Notes: a model not told the origin generated them from the letters alone. Positions 41,365 through 51,509 are shown, numbered from the stretch's first letter. The stretch is 64,000 nucleotides of DNA from Neorhizobium alkalisoli (GCF_002968635.1 NZ_PVBN01000012.1:1-64000); one strand, 5' to 3'. Translations and numbers: made by a program.

Positions 41365-44076
41365 ATGGTCAGCCTTGGCGGCATTGCCCGCAAATTGTTC
41401 GGTTCAGCAAACGACCGCCGCCTGCGCGGCTACCAGCCGAACATAGACGCCATCAATGCGATCGAAGAAAAGACCAAGGCTCTCTCCGACGGGCAGCTGG
41501 CAGCCCAGACCGCGGAGTTCAAGAAACTGCTCGCCGAGGGCAAGACGCTCGACGACATCCTCATCCCGGCCTTCGCCGTCGTGCGCGAAGCGTCCCGCCG
41601 CGTCCTCGGCATGCGCCCCTTCGACGTGCAGCTGATGGGCGGCATGATCCTTCACGACGGCGCCATCGCCGAAATGAAGACCGGCGAAGGCAAGACGCTG
41701 GTGGCAACCCTGCCCGTCTACCTCAATGCGCTCTCCGGCAAGGGCGTCCACGTGGTGACAGTCAACGACTACCTCGCCCGCCGCGATGCGATGACGATGG
41801 GCAAGCTCTACGGCTTCCTCGGCCTGACTACCGGCGTCATCGTCCATGGCTTGAGCGACGAGGAGCGTCACGCAGCCTATGCCTGCGATATCACCTACGC
41901 CACCAACAACGAACTCGGCTTCGACTATCTGCGCGACAACATGAAATACGAGCGTAGCCAGATGGTGCAGCGCGGCCACAACTATGCGATCGTCGACGAA
42001 GTGGACTCGATCCTGGTCGACGAGGCGCGTACGCCGCTCATCATTTCCGGTCCACTCGACGACCGCTCCGAACTCTACAACACGATCGACGCCTTCATTC
42101 CATTGCTCTCGCCGGAAGATTACGAGATCGACGAGAAGCAACGGTCAGCCAACTTCTCGGAAGGCGGCACCGAAAAGCTCGAGAACCTGCTTCGTCAGGC
42201 GGGTCTTCTGAAGGGCGAAAGCCTCTATGACGTCGAGAACGTCGCCATCGTTCACCACATCAACAACGCGTTGAAGGCCCACAAGCTCTTTACCCGCGAC
42301 AAGGACTACATCGTCCGCAACGACGAGATCGTCATCATCGACGAGTTCACGGGCCGCATGATGCCCGGCCGCCGTTATTCGGAAGGCCAGCACCAGGCGC
42401 TCGAAGCCAAGGAAAAGGTACAGATCCAGCCGGAGAACCAGACGCTCTCCTCGATCACCTTCCAGAACTATTTCCGCATGTACGGGAAGCTCGCCGGCAT
42501 GACCGGCACGGCTTCGACGGAAGCGGAGGAATTCGGCAACATCTACAAGCTCGAAGTGGTCGAAGTGCCGACCAACATGCCGATCCAGCGTATCGACGAG
42601 GACGACGAGGTCTACCGGAGCTTCGATGAGAAGTTCAAGGCGATCATCGCGGAGATCAAGGATGCCCACGAGCGCGGTCAACCGGTCCTCGTCGGCACCA
42701 CCTCGATCGAAAAGTCCGAACTGCTGGCAACCATGCTCCGCCAGTCCGGCTTCGAGAACTTCCAGGTTCTGAACGCCCGCTACCATGAACAGGAAGCCTA
42801 TATCGTCAGCCAGGCCGGCGTGCCGGGTGCGGTGACGATCGCCACCAACATGGCCGGCCGCGGTACCGACATCCAGCTCGGCGGCAATATCGACATGCGT
42901 CTCGAGCGGGAACTCGCGGAGATCGAGGACGAAGCGGAGCGCAACGCCAAGGAAGCCGCGATCCGCGAGGAAGTGAAGCATCTCAAGGAAAAGGCGCTCG
43001 CCGCCGGCGGTCTCTACGTCATCGCCACCGAACGCCACGAAAGCCGCCGCATCGACAACCAGCTGCGCGGCCGTTCCGGCCGTCAGGGCGACCCCGGCCG
43101 CTCGAAATTCTACTTGTCGCTCCAGGACGACCTGATGCGCATCTTCGGCTCCGACCGCATGGAAGGCATGCTGCAGAAGCTCGGTCTGAAGGAAGGCGAG
43201 GCGATCGTCCACCCCTGGATCAACAAGGCGCTCGAACGTGCCCAGAAGAAGGTCGAAGCCCGCAACTTCGATATCCGCAAGAACCTTCTGAAATATGACG
43301 ACGTCACCAACGACCAGCGCAAGGTGATCTTCGAGCAGCGCCTCGAGATGATGGATTCCGAGGACGTTTCGGAAGTGGTCGAAGAGATGCGCACCGAGGT
43401 CATCGAGGTTCTCGTCGCCAAGCACATCCCCGAGCGCGCCTATGCCGAACAGTGGAATGCGCCGGGGCTGCGCGAGGATGTGGAACGCCAGCTCAACCTG
43501 GATCTTCCGATCGAGGATTGGGTCCAGGAGGAAGGCATCGGCGAGGATGACATCCGCGAGCGCATCACCGAGGCGGCAAACAAGGCTAACGCCGATCGCC
43601 GCGAACGCTTCGGCGCCGATATCATGAATTACGTGGAGCGGTCCGTGCTGCTCCAGACGCTCGACCACCTGTGGCGCGAGCATATCGTCAACCTCGACCA
43701 TCTGCGCTCGGTCATCGGTTTCCGCGGTTATGCCCAGCGCGATCCGCTGCAGGAATACAAGGCCGAGGCCTTCGAACTCTTCCAGGCACTGCTCGCAAAC
43801 CTGCGCGAGGCGGTAACGGCCCAAATGATGCGCGTCGAACTCGTGCAGAACCCTGAGCCGCCGGCACCACCGCCGGTCTTCGAAGGACATCACATCGACC
43901 CGACAACGGGCGAAGACCAGTTCACCGGCCAGGACGGCGAAAACTTCATCGCCGCTGCGCAGGACCGCCATCCGGAAGACCAGTCCACCTGGGGCAAGGT
44001 CGGCCGCAACGAAGCCTGCCCCTGTGGCTCGGGCAAGAAATACAAACACTGCCACGGCGCCTTCGAACAGGTCTGA
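41365..44076 (+). CDS. secA: Preprotein translocase ATPase SecA
   Basis: A 903-residue motor that pushes unfolded preproteins through SecYEG. Seen: Walker A TGEGKT at about 106-111, DEVDSILVDEARTPLIISG as Walker B, the preprotein cross-linking domain (about 230-370), the second nucleotide domain with NMAGRGTDI, the long scaffold helix, and a C-terminal zinc SEC-C motif CPCGSGKKYKHCHG that binds SecB. ATG 41365 with AAAGGA upstream. Length is standard. Divergent from the PpiC gene. Confidence 0.97.
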   Translation: MVSLGGIARKLFGSANDRRLRGYQPNIDAINAIEEKTKALSDGQLAAQTAEFKKLLAEGKTLDDILIPAFAVVREASRRVLGMRPFDVQLMGGMILHDGAIAEMKTGEGKTLVATLPVYLNALSGKGVHVVTVNDYLARRDAMTMGKLYGFLGLTTGVIVHGLSDEERHAAYACDITYATNNELGFDYLRDNMKYERSQMVQRGHNYAIVDEVDSILVDEARTPLIISGPLDDRSELYNTIDAFIPLLSPEDYEIDEKQRSANFSEGGTEKLENLLRQAGLLKGESLYDVENVAIVHHINNALKAHKLFTRDKDYIVRNDEIVIIDEFTGRMMPGRRYSEGQHQALEAKEKVQIQPENQTLSSITFQNYFRMYGKLAGMTGTASTEAEEFGNIYKLEVVEVPTNMPIQRIDEDDEVYRSFDEKFKAIIAEIKDAHERGQPVLVGTTSIEKSELLATMLRQSGFENFQVLNARYHEQEAYIVSQAGVPGAVTIATNMAGRGTDIQLGGNIDMRLERELAEIEDEAERNAKEAAIREEVKHLKEKALAAGGLYVIATERHESRRIDNQLRGRSGRQGDPGRSKFYLSLQDDLMRIFGSDRMEGMLQKLGLKEGEAIVHPWINKALERAQKKVEARNFDIRKNLLKYDDVTNDQRKVIFEQRLEMMDSEDVSEVVEEMRTEVIEVLVAKHIPERAYAEQWNAPGLREDVERQLNLDLPIEDWVQEEGIGEDDIRERITEAANKANADRRERFGADIMNYVERSVLLQTLDHLWREHIVNLDHLRSVIGFRGYAQRDPLQEYKAEAFELFQALLANLREAVTAQMMRVELVQNPEPPAPPPVFEGHHIDPTTGEDQFTGQDGENFIAAAQDRHPEDQSTWGKVGRNEACPCGSGKKYKHCHGAFEQV

Positions 44077-44096
44077 GACTTAAGGTAAGTCGATGC

Positions 44097-45014
44097 TCAG
44101 GCTTCGGCGCGCTCTTCCTGCGCCGAGGCCGCACAGACATCCCGGACGCAGCCGCGCAGCCATCGATGGGCGGGATCGGCATCCATCCGGGGATGCCAGA
44201 GCAGCGATACCGTTATCTCCGGCATCGGAACTGGAAGCGGGAAGCTGAACAGCCCCTTCCGCAGGTTGCCGGTGTGGCGATCAGGAACTGTGGCGATCAG
44301 GTCCGAGGCTCCCGCCAGGGCCAGCGCAGCGGAAAAGCCGCCGACGACCGTGACGATCTCCCGCCTGGACCCCAGGGCCTCGAGAGCCTCGTCGAACGGG
44401 CCTTTGTCGAACCCCCGCCGTGACACCAGCACGTGCCTGCCCGCCGCGTAGCGGGAAAGCGTCATCTCGCCGAGGCTCAGCGGATGGCCGATCCGCACCA
44501 CGCCGACGAAACGATCGCGGAACAAGGCCTGCACGCGCACCTCCGGACCGGTCGCCTCCCCCACCACGCCCGTTTCCAAATCGACCGTGCCATCACGCAA
44601 AGGGTCACTGTCCTTGTCCGGCTTCGGTATGAAACGCAGCTGGACGCCGGGAGCCTGCTCTCCGGCCAATGTAATAAGCCGCGGCCCGAAATTCTCGACG
44701 AAGCCGTCGCTGGTGCGCAGCGTGAATGTCCGGACGAACCTCTTGAGATCGAGGCTTTCGGCAGGCCGCAGCACCGCTTCGGCATCCTGCACGAGCTGGC
44801 CGACCCGTTCGCGCAGTTCGAGCGCTCGGGGCGTCGGCACCAGGCCGCGCCCGGCTCTGACCAGAAGCGGATCGCCCGTCGTTTCGCGCAGCCGCGCCAG
44901 TGCCCGGCTCATGGCGGATGGACTGAGCCGCAGGCGTTTGGCAGCGCGTGCGACGCTGCCTTCGGCAAGCAGCACATCAAGGGTGACAAGCAGGTTGAAA
45001 TCTGGATGCGACAT
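44097..45014 (-). CDS. LysR family transcriptional regulator
   Basis: A 305-residue LysR-type regulator. The N-terminal helix-turn-helix is FNLLVTLDVLLAEGSVARAAKRLRLSPSAMSRALARLR (about 5-42), followed by a periplasmic-binding-like effector domain. The NodD/MexT-like phrase DPLLVRAGRGLVPTPRA is typical. Start ATG 45014 (MSHPDFNLL). Divergent from the MFS efflux gene across 136 bases and its probable regulator; convergent with secA. Confidence 0.9.
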   Translation of the reverse strand: MSHPDFNLLVTLDVLLAEGSVARAAKRLRLSPSAMSRALARLRETTGDPLLVRAGRGLVPTPRALELRERVGQLVQDAEAVLRPAESLDLKRFVRTFTLRTSDGFVENFGPRLITLAGEQAPGVQLRFIPKPDKDSDPLRDGTVDLETGVVGEATGPEVRVQALFRDRFVGVVRIGHPLSLGEMTLSRYAAGRHVLVSRRGFDKGPFDEALEALGSRREIVTVVGGFSAALALAGASDLIATVPDRHTGNLRKGLFSFPLPVPMPEITVSLLWHPRMDADPAHRWLRGCVRDVCAASAQEERAEA

Positions 45015-45058
45015 GCGTCGAGGATAGCATAGAGGTGGCCGCATGACATGGCGTTGAA

Positions 45059-45075
45059 TGCATGAATTTAATGCA
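45059..45075. promoter_or_regulatory. Candidate LysR binding site
   Basis: TGCAT-N7-ATGCA is a dyad in the AT-rich divergent region between the LysR gene and the MFS gene. Symmetry and size suit a LysR-type recognition site, though it is not the strict T-N11-A form. Confidence 0.4.
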
Positions 45076-45150
45076 AATAATGCGTCTTCCGCCATGTCAG
45101 GAAAGCACGTTACGTTTCATTGGGCTGATCGCCGAACGGAGCTTGTGACA

Positions 45151-46608
45151 ATGCAGATCAACATGAAACCAGACCTCGCGGCGACCGCAAGCAGCGGGGA
45201 ATTGCGTTCGGCCCGCGGCGCACTCGCGGCCATTTCCCTTTCCATGTTGCTCTCCTCGCTCGGAACGAGCATCGCCAATGTCGGCCTCCCGGCCATGGCG
45301 TCCTCGTTCGGCGCCTCCTTTCAGGAGGTCCAATGGGTCGTGCTGGCCTACCTCCTCGCCATCACCGTCCTCATCGTCGGTGTCGGGCGGCTCGGCGATA
45401 TTGTCGGTCGGCGGCGGTTGCTGCTCGTCGGACTTGCGTTATTCATGCTCGCCTCCATCGCCTGCGGCGGTGCGCCGACCCTCGGGATACTTATCGCAGC
45501 CCGGACGGCACAGGGCCTTGCAGCGGCCATCATGATGGCGCTCGCCATGGCGGTTGTCGCGGAAATCGTACCGAAGGAAAGAGCCGGGAGCGCCATGGGG
45601 TTGCTCGGAACCATGTCGGCAGTGGGCACGGCCCTTGGACCGTCGCTCGGAGGTGTTCTGATCGCGGCAAGCGGATGGCGGGCGATCTTCCTGATCAGCG
45701 TCCCGCTCGCGGCGCTCGCCTTTGTTCTCGCCTGTCGATATCTGCCCTCCCCCGGGCCGGCAACGAACCGTCACGACAAGCCACAATTGGACATCCTGGG
45801 GACGGCGCTGCTGGCACTGACGCTTTCAGCCTATGCACTTGCCACCACGCTTGGACGCGGCAGCTTCGGCCCTCTGAATGCAGCGCTGCTGGCGGCGGCG
45901 ATCGTGGGGTTTTGTGTGTTTCTATTCGCCGAAACCAGAACGGCATCGCCCTTGATCCGGCCGGCCATGCTGCGCGATCCGTCGTTGGCCGCCGGCCTTG
46001 CCATGAGCACACTCGTCTCGACAGTGATCATGGCCACCCTTGTTGTCGGCCCGTTCTACCTTTCCCGATCGCTCGGGCTCGATGCGGCTCTTGTCGGGCT
46101 CGCCATGTCGACCGGACCCGTAGTCTCAGCGCTGACCGGCTGGCCGGCCGGCCGCATGATGGACCGCTTTGGCTCTCCCCGCGCGACGTTTGTCGGCCTC
46201 CTGGCAATGATGTCGGGCTCCCTCGCCCTCGCGATGCTGCCGAGGACGTTCGGGATAGGAGCATATGTCACGCCCCTCGCCGTCATGACGGCCGGCTATG
46301 CTCTCTTCCAGGCTGCCAACAACACGGCTGTCATGGCGGATATCCAGCCGCATGAGCGAGGCTTGGCTTCGGGCCTGCTGAACCTCTCGCGCAACCTCGG
46401 CCTCACCACCGGCGCATCCGTCATGGGCGCCATATTCGCGGTGGCGTCGGGAGCGAGCGATGTGACCGTGGCGTCCGCCGATGCGATTGCCATCGGGATG
46501 CACTCCGCTTTCGCCACGGCGGCCGGATTGATCGCCGTCGCACTCGCAGTCGCGGCGGCAAGGCATGCGGCCGCAAGCCGTCCCGCTTCACCCGCAAGAA
46601 CGCCCTGA
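45151..46608 (+). CDS. MFS transporter, drug:H+ antiporter-2 (EmrB/QacA-like)
   Basis: A 485-residue inner-membrane efflux protein with about 14 hydrophobic segments. Seen: GRLGDIVGRRRLLLVGL (motif A), LGTMSAVGTALGPSLGGVL (the motif C antiporter signature) and repeat-like second half with GRMMDRFGSPRATFVGL. The substrate is unknown; small toxic organics are usual. ATG 45151 has GGAGC upstream; the frame is open further up. Its control by the divergent LysR is likely. Confidence 0.88.
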   Translation: MQINMKPDLAATASSGELRSARGALAAISLSMLLSSLGTSIANVGLPAMASSFGASFQEVQWVVLAYLLAITVLIVGVGRLGDIVGRRRLLLVGLALFMLASIACGGAPTLGILIAARTAQGLAAAIMMALAMAVVAEIVPKERAGSAMGLLGTMSAVGTALGPSLGGVLIAASGWRAIFLISVPLAALAFVLACRYLPSPGPATNRHDKPQLDILGTALLALTLSAYALATTLGRGSFGPLNAALLAAAIVGFCVFLFAETRTASPLIRPAMLRDPSLAAGLAMSTLVSTVIMATLVVGPFYLSRSLGLDAALVGLAMSTGPVVSALTGWPAGRMMDRFGSPRATFVGLLAMMSGSLALAMLPRTFGIGAYVTPLAVMTAGYALFQAANNTAVMADIQPHERGLASGLLNLSRNLGLTTGASVMGAIFAVASGASDVTVASADAIAIGMHSAFATAAGLIAVALAVAAARHAAASRPASPARTP

Positions 46609-46721
46609 CTTATCGAATGAAACCGAGCTTTTTAACCATCCGGCGAACCCTTTCTTAACCCTGCTGTGGCAACACTTTCGCAATTGTTCCCCGTCGTCGC
46701 TACGAGTATTGCGTGCCCATC

Positions 46722-48134
46722 ATGGCGGTCATCGAAACAGCGGAGAGATTGCTGCCGCCAGGCCTGCGCGCCCGGCTTCATCCGCTGACGCGCAAGCTGG
46801 AAACGATCCTCACCGACGACGACGAGACGGCACGCGCCCAGCGCCGGGCGCTGATCGCATTCGTCATCCGCATCTTCAGCGCAGCGATCGCCTTCATCTC
46901 GCAGATCATCCTTGCCCGCCTGATGGGCGAGTTCGAATACGGCATCTTCGCCTTCGTCTGGGTTGTCGTCGTGCTCGCCGGCAACCTCTCCTGCCTAGGC
47001 TTCCACACCTCCGTGATCCGTTTCCTGCACCAGCACAAGGCCCGCGGCGAAGTGGAAACCGTACGCGGCCTCAATCTGGCCGTCCGTCTGGTGGCCTTCG
47101 CCTCGGCGAGCTTCATCGGCGCCGTCGGCCTCGTTTTTCTGCAGGTCTTTGACGACCGGCTCGAGGCCTATTACCTGGTGCCGATCTCGCTTGCCTTCTT
47201 CACCATGCCGATGATCGCGCTCGGAGACGTGCTGGACGGCACGGCGCGTTCGAACGGCTGGACGGTGACGGCGCTGAGCCCCACCTATCTGATCCGGCCG
47301 ACCCTGATCCTCGTCTTCATGCTGGCTGCACTCTGGTTCGGCGCTCCGCGCACCGCCGTGACCGCCATGGAAGCGGCTCTTGCCGCAACCTATGTGACGA
47401 CACTCCTGCAGCTTCTGCGCCTGACCCTCCGCCTGCGCCACCTCTACGGGATCGGTCCCAGGCGTTTCGAAATGGGCGCCTGGTTCCGCTATTCGCTGCC
47501 GCTCTTTCTGGTGGACGGCATCGGTTTCCTCCTGACCAATGCGGACGTCGTGGTCGTCGGCCTCTATCTGCCGCCTGACCAGGTGGGCATCTACTACGCG
47601 GCCGCCAAGACGATCGTGCTCGTCCAGTTCGTCTATTTCTCCATCAAGGCCGCCGCCGGCCCCCGTTTCTCGGCCATCATGGCGGAGAAGGACATGACGG
47701 CGCTCGCAGCCTTTGCCGGGCAGATGGCTCGCTGGAGTTTCTGGCCGTCACTTGCCGTCGGTCTCTTGGCGCTTGCGGCCGGCGAGCTGCTGCTCTCGCT
47801 CTTCGGCAGCGCCTTCACCGCCGGTTACTGGCTGATGGCGATCCTCTTTGCCGGCATCCTCGCCAAATCGATGATCGGGCCTGGCGAGGTGCTGCTCAGC
47901 ATGGCGGGACACCAGAACCTCTGCGTCCTGCTCTATGCCGTCACCCTTACGGCCAGCATCGGCCTCAACATCGCTCTCATTCCCCATTTCGGCCTTGTCG
48001 GCGCCGCGACCGCAACGGCATCGGCAATGATGATCGAGGCGGTGTTGCTGCATATCGCGGTACGTCGCACCCTCGGCATCGTGCTCTTCGCCTTTGCCGA
48101 GCCCATGCCCTCCGTTCCTTCAAAGGCTTCCTGA
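46722..48134 (+). CDS. Polysaccharide flippase (Wzx/MVF-like, oligosaccharide exporter)
   Basis: A 470-residue integral membrane protein with 12-14 hydrophobic segments and the pattern of the O-antigen/lipid-linked-oligosaccharide flippase group: IISQIILARLMGEFEYGIFAFVW at about 62-84, LLTNADVVVVGLYLPPDQVGIYYAA in the middle and a C-terminal GLVGAATATASAM. It should flip a lipid-linked sugar to the periplasmic side. ATG 46722 or GTG 46713 could start it; neither has a strong ribosome site. It is followed after two bases by the GNAT/CelD-like gene, so the two form one unit. Confidence 0.85.
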   Translation: MAVIETAERLLPPGLRARLHPLTRKLETILTDDDETARAQRRALIAFVIRIFSAAIAFISQIILARLMGEFEYGIFAFVWVVVVLAGNLSCLGFHTSVIRFLHQHKARGEVETVRGLNLAVRLVAFASASFIGAVGLVFLQVFDDRLEAYYLVPISLAFFTMPMIALGDVLDGTARSNGWTVTALSPTYLIRPTLILVFMLAALWFGAPRTAVTAMEAALAATYVTTLLQLLRLTLRLRHLYGIGPRRFEMGAWFRYSLPLFLVDGIGFLLTNADVVVVGLYLPPDQVGIYYAAAKTIVLVQFVYFSIKAAAGPRFSAIMAEKDMTALAAFAGQMARWSFWPSLAVGLLALAAGELLLSLFGSAFTAGYWLMAILFAGILAKSMIGPGEVLLSMAGHQNLCVLLYAVTLTASIGLNIALIPHFGLVGAATATASAMMIEAVLLHIAVRRTLGIVLFAFAEPMPSVPSKAS

Positions 48135-48136
48135 CC

Positions 48137-49414
48137 ATGGCTCAACCACCGATCAGCGGCGAATTCGAGGGCAATGGCGGCGGGCATTTTCCGCCTATCC
48201 AGCGGTTCCGCACCGAGCGCCCGGACGCCGACGCGCGGCTGCCGATAGGGCGGTCGGGCCGCGAACTCTGCCTCTATCCGGCAGCCTTCGGCTACGATCT
48301 CCAGGAGGAGCTGGAATTCCTCTCCAATCGGGCCATGGAGCCCAATATCTTCTTCTCGGCAAGATTGCTGGCGCCCGCCATGCCTCGTGTCGAGGACAAG
48401 CAGGTCCGCCTGGCGCTGATCCGCGATGAAAGCGGGGCGCGCAGCCGCCTCAGACTGCTGATGCCCTTCACCATCGAAAAACCCGGCTTCTCGATGGGGG
48501 CATCGATCATCCGCACCTGGGCCAATCCCTTCGGCCCGCTCGGCACTCCGCTCGTCGATGCCGAAGATGCCGCCGAAACGATCGACAATCTCTTCGAGGC
48601 GCTGACCCTCCGGGAGGCACGGCTTCCCGGCGTGCTGGTGTTGCCGGACGTACGCCTCAATGGCCATTTCGCTCAGCTTGCCAAGGCCGTCGCGATCGGC
48701 CGCAACCTGCCGGTGGCGGTCACCGATCCGTTCCGGCGGCCGATGCTGGAGAGCCTGCTCGATGGCGAGGCCTATCTGAAACACGCGGTATCTCCGCATC
48801 ATTTCCGTGAGATGCGCCGCGTCTGGCGCAATCTCGCAGCCCGCGGCACCCTTGCCTATTCGGTCGCCCGTCAGCCGGAGGAGGTCCGGCTGCGGATGGA
48901 GGAATTCCTGCTGCTCGAGGCGAAAGGCTGGAAGGGTCGCCGACGCTCCGCCCTCATCAATGACCGCTTCCGCTCGGCTTTTGCCCGCGAGGCGATCACC
49001 AATCTTGCCGAAGTCGATGCGGTGCGCATCCACACGGTCGATTTCGACGGCCGCGCCATCGCCTCGCTCGTCGTCTTCCTCATGGCTGGCGAAGCCTATA
49101 CCTGGAAAACGGCCTACGACGAGAATCTCTCCTCCTATTCGCCCGGCAAGCTTCTGATGATGAAGCTGACGGAATGGCATCTGGAAGACGCCAACATCAC
49201 CCGCACCGACAGCTGCGCCGTGCCTGATCATCCGATCATGAGCCGCTTTTGGGAGGAGCGTGAGGAGATGGGTACGCTGGTGATCGGGCTCAACCAGAAC
49301 GGCGACCGCGACGTGCGCCAGGTGGCAGCGCAGCTCCACCTTTACCGCAACACCCGCAACATGGCCCGCATCCTCAGGGAAAAGATCCTGTCGATCGCCG
49401 GCCGCTCGGAATAA
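48137..49414 (+). CDS. GNAT/CelD (BcsL)-like acyltransferase linked to exopolysaccharide
   Basis: A 425-residue cytoplasmic protein of the CelD/BcsL group (double GNAT fold). Seen: FLLLEAKGWKGRRRSALINDRFRSAFAREAI, the sugar-decorating acyltransferase hallmark, and TAYDENLSSYSPGKLLMMKLTEW near the C-terminus. Members are found in cellulose and exopolysaccharide clusters and probably acylate a sugar or lipid-linked precursor. Coupling to the flippase gene (two-base gap) suggests modification of the flipped substrate. Its stop codon touches the stop of the convergent acyl-CoA synthetase gene. Confidence 0.82.
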   Translation: MAQPPISGEFEGNGGGHFPPIQRFRTERPDADARLPIGRSGRELCLYPAAFGYDLQEELEFLSNRAMEPNIFFSARLLAPAMPRVEDKQVRLALIRDESGARSRLRLLMPFTIEKPGFSMGASIIRTWANPFGPLGTPLVDAEDAAETIDNLFEALTLREARLPGVLVLPDVRLNGHFAQLAKAVAIGRNLPVAVTDPFRRPMLESLLDGEAYLKHAVSPHHFREMRRVWRNLAARGTLAYSVARQPEEVRLRMEEFLLLEAKGWKGRRRSALINDRFRSAFAREAITNLAEVDAVRIHTVDFDGRAIASLVVFLMAGEAYTWKTAYDENLSSYSPGKLLMMKLTEWHLEDANITRTDSCAVPDHPIMSRFWEEREEMGTLVIGLNQNGDRDVRQVAAQLHLYRNTRNMARILREKILSIAGRSE

Positions 49415-51049
49415 TCACTCCGCGGCCGCTTTTTCACGAAGCAGACGGCGGATGACCTTGCCGCTGGTGGTCAGTGGAATCTCGTCCACAAAGGCGACCT
49501 CGCGCGGATATTCGTGCATGGAAAGCCGCGTCTTCACCCATTCGCGGATCTCAGCCGCCAGTTCTGGGCTCGGATCGTAGCCGGGTGCGACGACGATATA
49601 GGCCTTGACGATTTCCGTGCGGATCGGATCCGGCTTGCCGACGACCGCCGCCAGACGAACGGCGGGGTGCCCGCCCAGACAGTCCTCGATCTCGCTCGGG
49701 CCGATGCGGTAGCCGGAGGAGGTGATGATGTCGTCGTCGCGGCCGATGAACTCCACATACCCGTCCTCGTCCCGGCGGCCAAGATCGCCCGTCGCCAGCC
49801 AGTCCCCGACGAACTTGGATTGCGTCGCCGCCTCGTCGTTCCAATAGCCGAGGAACATCACCGGGTCCGGCCGGCGGATGGCGATCTGTCCAGTCTGCCC
49901 TGCGGAACGCTCGATACCCTTTTCATCGATGACGCCGACGATATGTCCCGGCACCGGGCGCCCGATCGCACCGCCGCGCGACACTCCGAGATGGGCGGCC
50001 GAGGAGAGAACGAAATTGCATTCGGTCTGACCGTAGAACTCGTTGACGGTGAGCCCGATCGCCGATTTGGCCCAGTCGTAGGTCTCCCGGCCAAGCGCCT
50101 CGCCGGCCGAAGCGATCGTGCGCAGCTTCAGATCGTATTTCGCCCGCGGTCTCTCGACCGCCTTCAGAAGACGCAGAGCGGTCGGCGGGATGAAGGCATT
50201 GCGGACATCCATCTCCGCCATGATCCGGAAAGCCATGTCGGCGTCGAATTTCTGGGCCGGCGAGGAGACGACGGGAATGCCGAGCATCAGCGCCGGCATC
50301 AGCACGTTGAGGAGGCCCCCTGCCCAGGCCCAGTCGGACGGCGTCCAGATCCGGTCGCCCGCCTGCGGCGCAAATTCATGCGCCAGCTGAAAACCGGGAA
50401 TATGACCGGCCAGCACCCGATGTCCGTGGAGCGCCGCCTTCGGCGGTCCCGTCGTACCGGAGGTGAAGATCATCAGCGCCGGATCGTCAGGACCGGTCGC
50501 CGCAACTTCAAAAACCGGCGGGTGGGCCGAGATCAGTCCATCGAGCGAAACCAGTCCAGCCTGCGGCGCGACGTCCGGCGTCACGACGACATGCTTCAGA
50601 TCCGGCAGCCGTTCGCGCAGTTCAACAAGGCGCGAAAGGCCGAAAGCGTTGGTGACGACCGCCGTCGTACCGGACACCCTCAGACGATATTCGAGTGCCT
50701 CGGCGCCGAAGAGCAGGGCAAGCGGCAGCGCGATCGCGCCCATCTTGTAGATCGCCACATGTGCGATCACCGTCTCGAAGCTCTGCGGCAGGAGAAGCGC
50801 GATGCGGTCGCCGGCTTTCAGGCCGAGCGAAACGAAAGCGTTGGCAAGCGAGGCAGAGCGCGCCGAAAGTTCGCCATAGGTCAGAGAAAGATGCGCGCCA
50901 TCGGGGTTGAAATGCTGCAGGCAGATGCGGTCCGGGTGTTTCGCCGCCCAGTCATCGCTGACCACCTCGCCCATGTTGAACCTTGGCGGGATGTCCCAGG
51001 CGAAATTGCGATAGATCTCCTCATAGGAGGCGCCGGCAGGCAGTTTCAT
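49415..51049 (-). CDS. Acyl-CoA synthetase (AMP-forming, acetyl/medium-chain type)
   Basis: A 544-residue ANL-superfamily ligase that activates a carboxylic acid with ATP and couples it to CoA. Seen: MIFTSGTTGPPKAALHGHR (P-loop), FYGQTECNFVLS (A5 motif), DWLATGDLGRRDEDGYVEFIGRDDDIITSSGYRIGPSEIE (hinge and A8) and SGKVIRR with the catalytic Lys near the C-terminus. It resembles the medium-chain acyl-CoA synthetases (ACSM type) most. It has no obvious partner gene here, though etfBA and a hydroxyacyl-CoA dehydrogenase lie at 58-60 kb. Confidence 0.9.
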   Translation of the reverse strand: MKLPAGASYEEIYRNFAWDIPPRFNMGEVVSDDWAAKHPDRICLQHFNPDGAHLSLTYGELSARSASLANAFVSLGLKAGDRIALLLPQSFETVIAHVAIYKMGAIALPLALLFGAEALEYRLRVSGTTAVVTNAFGLSRLVELRERLPDLKHVVVTPDVAPQAGLVSLDGLISAHPPVFEVAATGPDDPALMIFTSGTTGPPKAALHGHRVLAGHIPGFQLAHEFAPQAGDRIWTPSDWAWAGGLLNVLMPALMLGIPVVSSPAQKFDADMAFRIMAEMDVRNAFIPPTALRLLKAVERPRAKYDLKLRTIASAGEALGRETYDWAKSAIGLTVNEFYGQTECNFVLSSAAHLGVSRGGAIGRPVPGHIVGVIDEKGIERSAGQTGQIAIRRPDPVMFLGYWNDEAATQSKFVGDWLATGDLGRRDEDGYVEFIGRDDDIITSSGYRIGPSEIEDCLGGHPAVRLAAVVGKPDPIRTEIVKAYIVVAPGYDPSPELAAEIREWVKTRLSMHEYPREVAFVDEIPLTTSGKVIRRLLREKAAAE

Positions 51050-51261
51050 GTGCAGTGCTTCTCATTTTGCTGCACCAGCTAACATCTTCGAAGTTTGAAA
51101 TACAAGAGGGGCCACAAGCGGCCAGACGCAGGCTTCGCAGGCAAACCGGCGTCGCGCCATCTCGCCGGGAGACGGAAATGGAAAATCCCAGCCATCCAAT
51201 AGGCACTTCAATCTTGCAAGACGCCACAGCCTCGTGATAGAGCGCTTGCCACTACCGAAGT

Positions 51262-51346
51262 GCCCCGTTGGCGGAATTGGTAGACGCGCCTGACTCAAAA
51301 TCAGGTTCCGAGAGGAGTGCTGGTTCGATTCCGGCACGGGGCACCA
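51262..51346 (+). tRNA. tRNA-Leu (anticodon CAA)
   Basis: An 85-base tRNA with acceptor arms GCCCCGT (51262-51268) and ACGGGGC (51336-51342), discriminator A and an encoded CCA. The anticodon stem CCTGA/TCAGG holds loop CTCAAAA, anticodon CAA, reading UUG. A variable arm of class II size (TTCCGAGAGGAG region) and the TGGTTCGATTCC T-loop confirm leucine type. A weak promoter may lie just upstream (TTGCAA about 40 bases before). Confidence 0.97.
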
Positions 51347-51509
51347 TTTTACAAGAGATGTCATTCGACCCGCTCGAAAAGACACTCACCACAAATCCTC
51401 CGCAAACTCACGAAAAAGTGCCGGACGAGGGACATTTTGTCTCCTCTGGGATCATTTACAGCGCGGCTGCATCTGCTCTAAGTGAGCCAATACCAGTGAG
51501 GAAAAGTGC

